Shown: in pieces, positions 37,301 to 48,961 of the stretch | How the letters are laid out: each line of letters starts with the position of its first letter | How positions within the stretch are numbered: the stretch's first letter is position 1 | Origin: Lepturacanthus savala | Lineage: Eukaryota > Chordata > Actinopteri > Scombriformes > Trichiuridae | Direction of reading: 5' to 3' | Assembly (NCBI GenBank): GCA_030544235.1 | Contig: JARUPU010000100.1 | Span: forward strand, 278,501 to 342,500 | DNA: 64,000 nt | Made by a program: the position numbers and the translations under genes | The notes under the pieces: model-generated | Databases searched by the model: none | Told to the model about the DNA's origin: nothing | Seen by the model: only the letters and a program-made list of their open reading frames with translations

Positions 37301-38023
37301 TTTGTTTATATATTTATGATATATATATATATTTTATTTTCTTTTCGAAGGTGTATTATATTAATTTATATATAAATATATATTTTTATTATGAATTTAT
37401 TAAATGTGTTTTAACTTTTTATTCTCTTCCTCCTTTCATCTCTTTCTACACTATCCCTCCACTTCCCATAAATTTGTCTTTTAATTATATTATATTAATG
37501 AATTGATTGTTTATTTATTTAATAGTATTTTAATTAATTTAGTTATTTAATTATTTATTTAGTTATTTATTTATGTCTTTAGTGTTTTTTATAAAAGTTT
37601 TTTAACCTAAGGTCGGGGTAGGATCAGGGCTGGGGTTAAGGTTAGGTTGGGGGCAGGGGGTTGGTTAAGGTTAGGATTAGGAATAGGAATAGGGTGGGGT
37701 TAGGATTAGGGTCCGGGTTAAGGTTAGGAGTGGGGTTAGGGTTAGGGCTGGGGGAGGGGGTTGGTTAAGGTTAGGGTTAGGAATAGGGTGGGGTTAGGAT
37801 TAGGGTCTGGGTTAAGGTTAGGAGTGGGGTTAGGGTTAGGGCTGGGGGGGGGGGGGGTTTTGGTTAGGTTAGGGTAGGGGTTAAGGTTAGAGCTGGGGGA
37901 GGGAGTTTGGTTAAGGTTAGGATAGAGGTTAAGGTTAGAGCTGGGGGAGGGAGTTTGGTTAAGGTTAGGGTAGAGGTTAAGGTTAGAGCTGGGGGAGGGG
38001 GGTTGGTTAAGGTTAGGATAGAG
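37301..38023. other. AT-rich stretch then degenerate telomere-like repeats
   Basis: 37301-37610 is TTATTTATTT-rich with no gene. 37611-38023 consists of decayed TTAGGG-derived repeats, including a roughly 60-bp unit with GCTGGGGGAGGGRGTTTGGTT repeated at about 37890, 37940 and 37990. Confidence 0.7.
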
Positions 38024-38293
38024 GTTAGGGTTAGGGTTAGGGTTAGGGTTAGGGTTAGGGTTAGGGTTAGGGTTAGGGTTAGGGGTTAGGGTTAGGGTTA
38101 GGGTTAGGGTTAGGGTTAGGGTTAGGGTTAGGGTTAGGGGTTAGGGTTAGGGGTTAGGGTTAGGGTTAGGGTTAGGGTTAGGGTTAGGGTTAGGGTAGGG
38201 TTAGGGTTAGGGTTAGGGTTAGGGTTAGGGTTAGGGTTAGGGGTTAGGGTTAGGGTTAGGGTTAGGGTTAGGGTTAGGGTTAGGGTTAGGGTT
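38024..38293 (+). repeat. Telomeric (TTAGGG)n block 3
   Basis: About 44 nearly pure units, G strand on +. It ends exactly where the first 3,556-bp unit begins (GTTGGGAATGTTAACG). Confidence 0.96.
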
Positions 38294-41200
38294 GGGAATG
38301 TTAACGAAGAACATATCCCGCGGAACCCTCCACGGGAATCCGCAGTTTGGTGATATGAACACCGGGTTGCACTCCGCTTGAACTTAGTGATGTCCAATAC
38401 TACTGGTTCCTAAAGTGGATAGAAAAGGAAGAGGGGGGGGGGGGGGGTTTTGTTTAGTTACTTGTTCTAGGGATTCAAATTGTGATTCGTGTTTATTAAT
38501 GTGTCTCCTAGTGGAGGAATCAGGAGGGAGAGCAATCAAGCAGCAGAGGAGAGCCTCTTCGCGGCAGCCGAGCTGACCACGGCTTAACTGAAGTCCGACC
38601 GGATGTCCCATAAAACAAGGAAACTAATTTAATCTGTATTTATTATTATGTTATTATAATCTCCAAGTATAAAGGAATCAGGAGAGAGATCAGAGCAGTC
38701 AAAGAGGAGACCCTCTTCGCGGCCGCCCGGCTAACCGCAGCCTGATTGAAGTCCAACCTGATATCCACTAATACAAGGGGATATTTTAATTTGGTCTAGA
38801 ATCTGGGTTATAATTTAGGTACAGGCTAAGGTTTAAGATTAAAATTTGTTATAGGGTGGGAATGGGATTAGGAATAAGGTTAGCAATTAAGGCCTAATTA
38901 AGGGTTAAGTTTGGGGTCGGGTTAGTGATTAGGGCCTAGTTAGGGGTTAAGTTTAGGATTAAGGTTAGGAGTTAGGGTCTAGTTAAGGGTTAAGTTTAGG
39001 GTTAGGGCCTAGTTAAGGGTTAAGGTTAGGGCCTGGTTTAGGGTTAAGGTTAGAGCCTAGTTAAGGGTTAAGGTAAGAGCCTAGTTAAGGGTTAAGGTTA
39101 GGGCCTACTTAAGGGTTAAGGTTAGGGTTAGGGCCTAGTTAAGGGTTAAGGTTGGGGTTAGAGCCTAGTTAGGGGTTAAGGTTAGGGTTAAGGTTAGGGT
39201 CTAGTTAGGGGTTAAGTTTAGGGTTAGGGCCTAGTTAGGGGTTAAGTTTAGGGTTAGGATCTGGTTAGGGGTTAAGTTTAGGGTTAGGGCCTAGTTAGGG
39301 GTTAAGTTTAGAGTTAGGGCCTAATTAAGGGTTAAGGCTAGGGCCTATTTAGGGGTTAAGGTTAGGGTTAGGGCCTAGGTCAAGGGTTAAGGTTAGGGCC
39401 TAGAGGCTGAGGTCAAGTTCATGGTGGGCTGTAAGGTGGTGGGAGAGGTGTTGGGTGAGTGCTTATGACTGTATTTATGTAACTTTCAAGTTACAATTGT
39501 AATTTTCTGTAAAAATACTGGAAAAAATCAAAAAGGTCAAAAGGTCGACGATGAAAAAATGGTCGGTGAACTGAGGAAATTAATGTTATTATTCGTCGGA
39601 GGGAGAAGGGATATTGTTATATTAGTTTAGACTTTTTTAGAATAGATATTAAAGGCTGCTAAGCCTTATATTTAGTGCTATAATAAGCTGATATTATAAG
39701 GCCTTTCTAAGGTTTGGGGGAAGTAAAGTAAAGGTGTTTTATTTAGAGAAGCTAAATTTGGGTACACATCATCAGTAGTCACCTCAGGGTCAAGCGGGTG
39801 TTTCGGCCATGAAACTAGACACCCTAACCTGAGGCTGGCCCACCAGGGGTGATCAAATCCCTGGTGTGTGTCCCTCGTGTCAATTGGTTTTTTGAATAAA
39901 GTTTTATTTTATTAAGCTGTTTTTATATCTATTTTGTAGTTCCTAGTTTAGGTGACCCTAGACATATATCTAATTTGAGGAGGGAGGGAGAAAAAAAAGG
40001 CGAGCGAGCGGTTGTCGGCGCGAGAGCGAAAAAACGGGCGTGCTAAAGGGACTAGCTATCCTACAAGGGGTCCCCCCGAGAGATGATCAGGACCAGCCCC
40101 GACAGAGCGGTGCCTTCCTGGCCATCCCCAGGGATCGAGGAAACAGAGCCAGCCGCACTGAAGTGCTGCCTCCCTGCTCCCTCTGGGATTCCCAAGAGGT
40201 ATTGATTATGATCCCTGTACTCCATACACCGCACAGTCCCAGGGATCAGGAAATGAAAGCTATTTTGAAAAATTCAGTTTGTGTTTTTTATTATTTTTTT
40301 ATTTATTTTAAGTTTAATTATTTTTATTATGTGTGTAATGCAAGATGTGCTGTTGTATGGGTGGGGCTACCCCCCATAGAAAATTTGGCTACAATTAAGG
40401 TCCTGAAGCCGGGGACCACCACATCCTGCGTGCATTGTCTCTATTGAGACGCAAGGAGGGCTGCATACTTACCACCATGTACAGGTCACCGCTGGGGCCA
40501 GCTGGACTGACCCGTACATGGCCAGCGAATTGTTTGATGTGTGGAATTTTAGAGAGGGTCATTAAACTGAGGATCTATGTGAGTGAGGGTGTCGGACCGA
40601 AATATTTAATTTTAAGAAAGGGTTTGTGAAATGTGTATAATTTGAATTAGGGGGTTAAAATCAGTGTAGGAGTGAAGGAATTTTTCAAAATTTCAAAGCG
40701 GTTTGGAATATATAGCGATTTTTAGGATTTTAGAGGAGAAGAGGGGCATTGTGGGAAATCCGAATAAGGAAGTAATAATATATGTGAATATCTTTGGGTC
40801 TGTAGGTCTGAGTAATTTCAATTAAAGTTTGAATCGGAGGTGAGGGAGGATAGAAAAAAGTATTAAGTATTAAAGTGTATTATATGATTAAGAATTAATA
40901 ATAAACGTAATGACGACATTAATTAACTAAATTAAACCTGGATTGGAGAATTGGGTGTAGTTAAGTGATTAGAACAGTGTTGTGATACTATTTTGTATTA
41001 TGTGGGGTAGTGAAGTAACTTAGTGGAAGGTCAAATTGAACCTATGACCTTTGACCTTTAGGTCCAATTCAGTAAGTTAGTTTATATTATTATTAAGTAA
41101 ATTTATAAAAAAAGGGGGGGGGGAATTTTAATATATAAAGTTTACAGGTTGTTATTTGTGTTAAGGTTGTGTTATTGATGAAAATAATAAAAACATTTTT

Positions 41201-41849
41201 ATTTAACTATTAAAATTTAATAATTATTGTTGAAAGCGGGCTTGTCGTGGGAATTGAACATTTAATTATGTGGTATTTTTCTATTTGGGGGGAATAGAAG
41301 GTCAGTTTCTGAACATGACCTTTGACCTTTTACTCATTATTCTATTATATTCAATATATATTATTAGATTTATTTATAAGGGTGGGTTTTAAGCATTATA
41401 TTAACAGTGTATAGTTTGTGTCTATTGTTGTATTATTCTATATAAAAGTAATATTAAATTTGTAATCATATTATCAATAATGATCATTCAGAAGGGGCCT
41501 GGTCGGTGGGGATGGAATATTAAGAAATTTAAATGTTGATGGACTGTTTATATGAGGAGAATTTGGAATATAATTGATATTTAGAACAAGGAACTAAGTA
41601 AGGAGGGACGAAGGGATAGGAGGAATCTATCTCTTACTCCAGGAGAGTGGAGTGGATAGGAAAAAAATAGAAATAGGAGCCATATCGGTCCTATTTGGGG
41701 AGACTGTTGGCTACTGTGAAAGGGATCACAGTAGTAACAGGAATGCACCTGGTGGTTCTGAAGTAAATTTACAACAGGGTCTGGTGCGGCAGAGCGGGTT
41801 TAGTAGATGTAACAGACATCATAAGCAAGGTTTTGGCAGGAAAAGGTTT
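38294..41849. repeat. 3,556-bp unit, copy 1
   Basis: First copy, attached on its left to (TTAGGG)n. Two plus-strand ORFs without recognisable domains recur in all full copies: one of 135 codons at 40040-40447 and one of 64 codons at 40435-40629. A third, of 85 codons (41652-41909), crosses the unit-unit joint and so exists only because of the tandem arrangement. Hairpins include CACCAGGG/CCCTGGTG at about 39840-39865 and CTCAGG...CCTGAG around GGGTGT/ACACCC at about 39783-39834. An AATAAAG lies at about 39895. Confidence 0.9.
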
Positions 41850-44800
41850 GGGAATGTTAACGAAGAACATATCCCGCGGAACCCTCCACGGGAATCCGCA
41901 GTTTGGTGATATGAACACCGGGTTGCACTCCGCTTGAACTTAGTGATGTCCAATACTACTGGTTCCTAAAGTGGATAGAAAAGGAAGAGGGGGGGGGGGG
42001 GGGTTTTGTTTAGTTACTTGTTCTAGGGATTCAAATTGTGATTCGTGTTTATTAATGTGTCTCCTAGTGGAGGAATCAGGAGGGAGAGCAATCAAGCAGC
42101 AGAGGAGAGCCTCTTCGCGGCAGCCGAGCTGACCACGGCTTAACTGAAGTCCGACCGGATGTCCCATAAAACAAGGAAACTAATTTAATCTGTATTTATT
42201 ATTATGTTATTATAATCTCCAAGTATAAAGGAATCAGGAGAGAGATCAGAGCAGTCAAAGAGGAGACCCTCTTCGCGGCCGCCCGGCTAACCGCAGCCTG
42301 ATTGAAGTCCAACCTGATATCCACTAATACAAGGGGATATTTTAATTTGGTCTAGAATCTGGGTTATAATTTAGGTACAGGCTAAGGTTTAAGATTAAAA
42401 TTTGTTATAGGGTGGGAATGGGATTAGGAATAAGGTTAGCAATTAAGGCCTAATTAAGGGTTAAGTTTGGGGTCGGGTTAGTGATTAGGGCCTAGTTAGG
42501 GGTTAAGTTTAGGATTAAGGTTAGGAGTTAGGGTCTAGTTAAGGGTTAAGTTTAGGGTTAGGGCCTAGTTAAGGGTTAAGGTTAGGGCCTGGTTTAGGGT
42601 TAAGGTTAGAGCCTAGTTAAGGGTTAAGGTAAGAGCCTAGTTAAGGGTTAAGGTTAGGGCCTACTTAAGGGTTAAGGTTAGGGTTAGGGCCTAGTTAAGG
42701 GTTAAGGTTGGGGTTAGAGCCTAGTTAGGGGTTAAGGTTAGGGTTAAGGTTAGGGTCTAGTTAGGGGTTAAGTTTAGGGTTAGGGCCTAGTTAGGGGTTA
42801 AGTTTAGGGTTAGGATCTGGTTAGGGGTTAAGTTTAGGGTTAGGGCCTAGTTAGGGGTTAAGTTTAGAGTTAGGGCCTAATTAAGGGTTAAGGCTAGGGC
42901 CTATTTAGGGGTTAAGGTTAGGGTTAGGGCCTAGGTCAAGGGTTAAGGTTAGGGCCTAGAGGCTGAGGTCAAGTTCATGGTGGGCTGTAAGGTGGTGGGA
43001 GAGGTGTTGGGTGAGTGCTTATGACTGTATTTATGTAACTTTCAAGTTACAATTGTAATTTTCTGTAAAAATACTGGAAAAAATCAAAAAGGTCAAAAGG
43101 TCGACGATGAAAAAATGGTCGGTGAACTGAGGAAATTAATGTTATTATTCGTCGGAGGGAGAAGGGATATTGTTATATTAGTTTAGACTTTTTTAGAATA
43201 GATATTAAAGGCTGCTAAGCCTTATATTTAGTGCTATAATAAGCTGATATTATAAGGCCTTTCTAAGGTTTGGGGGAAGTAAAGTAAAGGTGTTTTATTT
43301 AGAGAAGCTAAATTTGGGTACACATCATCAGTAGTCACCTCAGGGTCAAGCGGGTGTTTCGGCCATGAAACTAGACACCCTAACCTGAGGCTGGCCCACC
43401 AGGGGTGATCAAATCCCTGGTGTGTGTCCCTCGTGTCAATTGGTTTTTTGAATAAAGTTTTATTTTATTAAGCTGTTTTTATATCTATTTTGTAGTTCCT
43501 AGTTTAGGTGACCCTAGACATATATCTAATTTGAGGAGGGAGGGAGAAAAAAAAGGCGAGCGAGCGGTTGTCGGCGCGAGAGCGAAAAAACGGGCGTGCT
43601 AAAGGGACTAGCTATCCTACAAGGGGTCCCCCCGAGAGATGATCAGGACCAGCCCCGACAGAGCGGTGCCTTCCTGGCCATCCCCAGGGATCGAGGAAAC
43701 AGAGCCAGCCGCACTGAAGTGCTGCCTCCCTGCTCCCTCTGGGATTCCCAAGAGGTATTGATTATGATCCCTGTACTCCATACACCGCACAGTCCCAGGG
43801 ATCAGGAAATGAAAGCTATTTTGAAAAATTCAGTTTGTGTTTTTTATTATTTTTTTATTTATTTTAAGTTTAATTATTTTTATTATGTGTGTAATGCAAG
43901 ATGTGCTGTTGTATGGGTGGGGCTACCCCCCATAGAAAATTTGGCTACAATTAAGGTCCTGAAGCCGGGGACCACCACATCCTGCGTGCATTGTCTCTAT
44001 TGAGACGCAAGGAGGGCTGCATACTTACCACCATGTACAGGTCACCGCTGGGGCCAGCTGGACTGACCCGTACATGGCCAGCGAATTGTTTGATGTGTGG
44101 AATTTTAGAGAGGGTCATTAAACTGAGGATCTATGTGAGTGAGGGTGTCGGACCGAAATATTTAATTTTAAGAAAGGGTTTGTGAAATGTGTATAATTTG
44201 AATTAGGGGGTTAAAATCAGTGTAGGAGTGAAGGAATTTTTCAAAATTTCAAAGCGGTTTGGAATATATAGCGATTTTTAGGATTTTAGAGGAGAAGAGG
44301 GGCATTGTGGGAAATCCGAATAAGGAAGTAATAATATATGTGAATATCTTTGGGTCTGTAGGTCTGAGTAATTTCAATTAAAGTTTGAATCGGAGGTGAG
44401 GGAGGATAGAAAAAAGTATTAAGTATTAAAGTGTATTATATGATTAAGAATTAATAATAAACGTAATGACGACATTAATTAACTAAATTAAACCTGGATT
44501 GGAGAATTGGGTGTAGTTAAGTGATTAGAACAGTGTTGTGATACTATTTTGTATTATGTGGGGTAGTGAAGTAACTTAGTGGAAGGTCAAATTGAACCTA
44601 TGACCTTTGACCTTTAGGTCCAATTCAGTAAGTTAGTTTATATTATTATTAAGTAAATTTATAAAAAAAGGGGGGGGGGAATTTTAATATATAAAGTTTA
44701 CAGGTTGTTATTTGTGTTAAGGTTGTGTTATTGATGAAAATAATAAAAACATTTTTATTTAACTATTAAAATTTAATAATTATTGTTGAAAGCGGGCTTG

Positions 44801-45405
44801 TCGTGGGAATTGAACATTTAATTATGTGGTATTTTTCTATTTGGGGGGAATAGAAGGTCAGTTTCTGAACATGACCTTTGACCTTTTACTCATTATTCTA
44901 TTATATTCAATATATATTATTAGATTTATTTATAAGGGTGGGTTTTAAGCATTATATTAACAGTGTATAGTTTGTGTCTATTGTTGTATTATTCTATATA
45001 AAAGTAATATTAAATTTGTAATCATATTATCAATAATGATCATTCAGAAGGGGCCTGGTCGGTGGGGATGGAATATTAAGAAATTTAAATGTTGATGGAC
45101 TGTTTATATGAGGAGAATTTGGAATATAATTGATATTTAGAACAAGGAACTAAGTAAGGAGGGACGAAGGGATAGGAGGAATCTATCTCTTACTCCAGGA
45201 GAGTGGAGTGGATAGGAAAAAAATAGAAATAGGAGCCATATCGGTCCTATTTGGGGAGACTGTTGGCTACTGTGAAAGGGATCACAGTAGTAACAGGAAT
45301 GCACCTGGTGGTTCTGAAGTAAATTTACAACAGGGTCTGGTGCGGCAGAGCGGGTTTAGTAGATGTAACAGACATCATAAGCAAGGTTTTGGCAGGAAAA
45401 GGTTT
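41850..45405. repeat. 3,556-bp unit, copy 2
   Basis: Head-to-tail duplicate of copy 1, joined without telomeric spacer (AAAAGGTTTGGGAATGTTAA at the joint). No difference from copy 1 was noticed. Confidence 0.95.
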
Positions 45406-48400
45406 GGGAATGTTAACGAAGAACATATCCCGCGGAACCCTCCACGGGAATCCGCAGTTTGGTGATATGAACACCGGGTTGCACTCCGCTTGAACTTAGT
45501 GATGTCCAATACTACTGGTTCCTAAAGTGGATAGAAAAGGAAGAGGGGGGGGGGGGGGGTTTTGTTTAGTTACTTGTTCTAGGGATTCAAATTGTGATTC
45601 GTGTTTATTAATGTGTCTCCTAGTGGAGGAATCAGGAGGGAGAGCAATCAAGCAGCAGAGGAGAGCCTCTTCGCGGCAGCCGAGCTGACCACGGCTTAAC
45701 TGAAGTCCGACCGGATGTCCCATAAAACAAGGAAACTAATTTAATCTGTATTTATTATTATGTTATTATAATCTCCAAGTATAAAGGAATCAGGAGAGAG
45801 ATCAGAGCAGTCAAAGAGGAGACCCTCTTCGCGGCCGCCCGGCTAACCGCAGCCTGATTGAAGTCCAACCTGATATCCACTAATACAAGGGGATATTTTA
45901 ATTTGGTCTAGAATCTGGGTTATAATTTAGGTACAGGCTAAGGTTTAAGATTAAAATTTGTTATAGGGTGGGAATGGGATTAGGAATAAGGTTAGCAATT
46001 AAGGCCTAATTAAGGGTTAAGTTTGGGGTCGGGTTAGTGATTAGGGCCTAGTTAGGGGTTAAGTTTAGGATTAAGGTTAGGAGTTAGGGTCTAGTTAAGG
46101 GTTAAGTTTAGGGTTAGGGCCTAGTTAAGGGTTAAGGTTAGGGCCTGGTTTAGGGTTAAGGTTAGAGCCTAGTTAAGGGTTAAGGTAAGAGCCTAGTTAA
46201 GGGTTAAGGTTAGGGCCTACTTAAGGGTTAAGGTTAGGGTTAGGGCCTAGTTAAGGGTTAAGGTTGGGGTTAGAGCCTAGTTAGGGGTTAAGGTTAGGGT
46301 TAAGGTTAGGGTCTAGTTAGGGGTTAAGTTTAGGGTTAGGGCCTAGTTAGGGGTTAAGTTTAGGGTTAGGATCTGGTTAGGGGTTAAGTTTAGGGTTAGG
46401 GCCTAGTTAGGGGTTAAGTTTAGAGTTAGGGCCTAATTAAGGGTTAAGGCTAGGGCCTATTTAGGGGTTAAGGTTAGGGTTAGGGCCTAGGTCAAGGGTT
46501 AAGGTTAGGGCCTAGAGGCTGAGGTCAAGTTCATGGTGGGCTGTAAGGTGGTGGGAGAGGTGTTGGGTGAGTGCTTATGACTGTATTTATGTAACTTTCA
46601 AGTTACAATTGTAATTTTCTGTAAAAATACTGGAAAAAATCAAAAAGGTCAAAAGGTCGACGATGAAAAAATGGTCGGTGAACTGAGGAAATTAATGTTA
46701 TTATTCGTCGGAGGGAGAAGGGATATTGTTATATTAGTTTAGACTTTTTTAGAATAGATATTAAAGGCTGCTAAGCCTTATATTTAGTGCTATAATAAGC
46801 TGATATTATAAGGCCTTTCTAAGGTTTGGGGGAAGTAAAGTAAAGGTGTTTTATTTAGAGAAGCTAAATTTGGGTACACATCATCAGTAGTCACCTCAGG
46901 GTCAAGCGGGTGTTTCGGCCATGAAACTAGACACCCTAACCTGAGGCTGGCCCACCAGGGGTGATCAAATCCCTGGTGTGTGTCCCTCGTGTCAATTGGT
47001 TTTTTGAATAAAGTTTTATTTTATTAAGCTGTTTTTATATCTATTTTGTAGTTCCTAGTTTAGGTGACCCTAGACATATATCTAATTTGAGGAGGGAGGG
47101 AGAAAAAAAAGGCGAGCGAGCGGTTGTCGGCGCGAGAGCGAAAAAACGGGCGTGCTAAAGGGACTAGCTATCCTACAAGGGGTCCCCCCGAGAGATGATC
47201 AGGACCAGCCCCGACAGAGCGGTGCCTTCCTGGCCATCCCCAGGGATCGAGGAAACAGAGCCAGCCGCACTGAAGTGCTGCCTCCCTGCTCCCTCTGGGA
47301 TTCCCAAGAGGTATTGATTATGATCCCTGTACTCCATACACCGCACAGTCCCAGGGATCAGGAAATGAAAGCTATTTTGAAAAATTCAGTTTGTGTTTTT
47401 TATTATTTTTTTATTTATTTTAAGTTTAATTATTTTTATTATGTGTGTAATGCAAGATGTGCTGTTGTATGGGTGGGGCTACCCCCCATAGAAAATTTGG
47501 CTACAATTAAGGTCCTGAAGCCGGGGACCACCACATCCTGCGTGCATTGTCTCTATTGAGACGCAAGGAGGGCTGCATACTTACCACCATGTACAGGTCA
47601 CCGCTGGGGCCAGCTGGACTGACCCGTACATGGCCAGCGAATTGTTTGATGTGTGGAATTTTAGAGAGGGTCATTAAACTGAGGATCTATGTGAGTGAGG
47701 GTGTCGGACCGAAATATTTAATTTTAAGAAAGGGTTTGTGAAATGTGTATAATTTGAATTAGGGGGTTAAAATCAGTGTAGGAGTGAAGGAATTTTTCAA
47801 AATTTCAAAGCGGTTTGGAATATATAGCGATTTTTAGGATTTTAGAGGAGAAGAGGGGCATTGTGGGAAATCCGAATAAGGAAGTAATAATATATGTGAA
47901 TATCTTTGGGTCTGTAGGTCTGAGTAATTTCAATTAAAGTTTGAATCGGAGGTGAGGGAGGATAGAAAAAAGTATTAAGTATTAAAGTGTATTATATGAT
48001 TAAGAATTAATAATAAACGTAATGACGACATTAATTAACTAAATTAAACCTGGATTGGAGAATTGGGTGTAGTTAAGTGATTAGAACAGTGTTGTGATAC
48101 TATTTTGTATTATGTGGGGTAGTGAAGTAACTTAGTGGAAGGTCAAATTGAACCTATGACCTTTGACCTTTAGGTCCAATTCAGTAAGTTAGTTTATATT
48201 ATTATTAAGTAAATTTATAAAAAAAGGGGGGGGGGAATTTTAATATATAAAGTTTACAGGTTGTTATTTGTGTTAAGGTTGTGTTATTGATGAAAATAAT
48301 AAAAACATTTTTATTTAACTATTAAAATTTAATAATTATTGTTGAAAGCGGGCTTGTCGTGGGAATTGAACATTTAATTATGTGGTATTTTTCTATTTGG

Positions 48401-48961
48401 GGGGAATAGAAGGTCAGTTTCTGAACATGACCTTTGACCTTTTACTCATTATTCTATTATATTCAATATATATTATTAGATTTATTTATAAGGGTGGGTT
48501 TTAAGCATTATATTAACAGTGTATAGTTTGTGTCTATTGTTGTATTATTCTATATAAAAGTAATATTAAATTTGTAATCATATTATCAATAATGATCATT
48601 CAGAAGGGGCCTGGTCGGTGGGGATGGAATATTAAGAAATTTAAATGTTGATGGACTGTTTATATGAGGAGAATTTGGAATATAATTGATATTTAGAACA
48701 AGGAACTAAGTAAGGAGGGACGAAGGGATAGGAGGAATCTATCTCTTACTCCAGGAGAGTGGAGTGGATAGGAAAAAAATAGAAATAGGAGCCATATCGG
48801 TCCTATTTGGGGAGACTGTTGGCTACTGTGAAAGGGATCACAGTAGTAACAGGAATGCACCTGGTGGTTCTGAAGTAAATTTACAACAGGGTCTGGTGCG
48901 GCAGAGCGGGTTTAGTAGATGTAACAGACATCATAAGCAAGGTTTTGGCAGGAAAAGGTTT
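45406..48961. repeat. 3,556-bp unit, copy 3
   Basis: As copy 2, same joint and a 15-G run. Confidence 0.95.

Noticed and set aside
39760..39835. Hammerhead ribozyme in the 3,556-bp unit (CTGATGA on the minus strand at about 39768)
   Set aside because: No GAAA partner at the right distance in any permutation and no stem I/II pairing; only ordinary hairpins remain.
39820..39850. Telomerase RNA template (ACCCTAACC)
   Set aside because: Only 8-9 nt match, in a region full of telomere-derived words; no recognisable pseudoknot, CR4/5 or H/ACA elements.
40460..40475. U1 snRNA 5' end (ATACTTACC)
   Set aside because: The match stops after nine bases; no Sm site or U1 stem-loops follow.
40566..40605. 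CTGAGGA...GAAA on the plus strand as a hammerhead core
   Set aside because: The intervening segment does not form stem II.
40040..40629. 135- and 64-codon ORFs in the tandem unit as genes
   Set aside because: No domain, no codon-bias support, and because copies are identical there is no evolutionary evidence of coding; mentioned only inside the unit annotation.
41652..41909. 85-codon ORF at the unit joint as a gene
   Set aside because: It crosses the junction between tandem units and exists only through the tandem arrangement.
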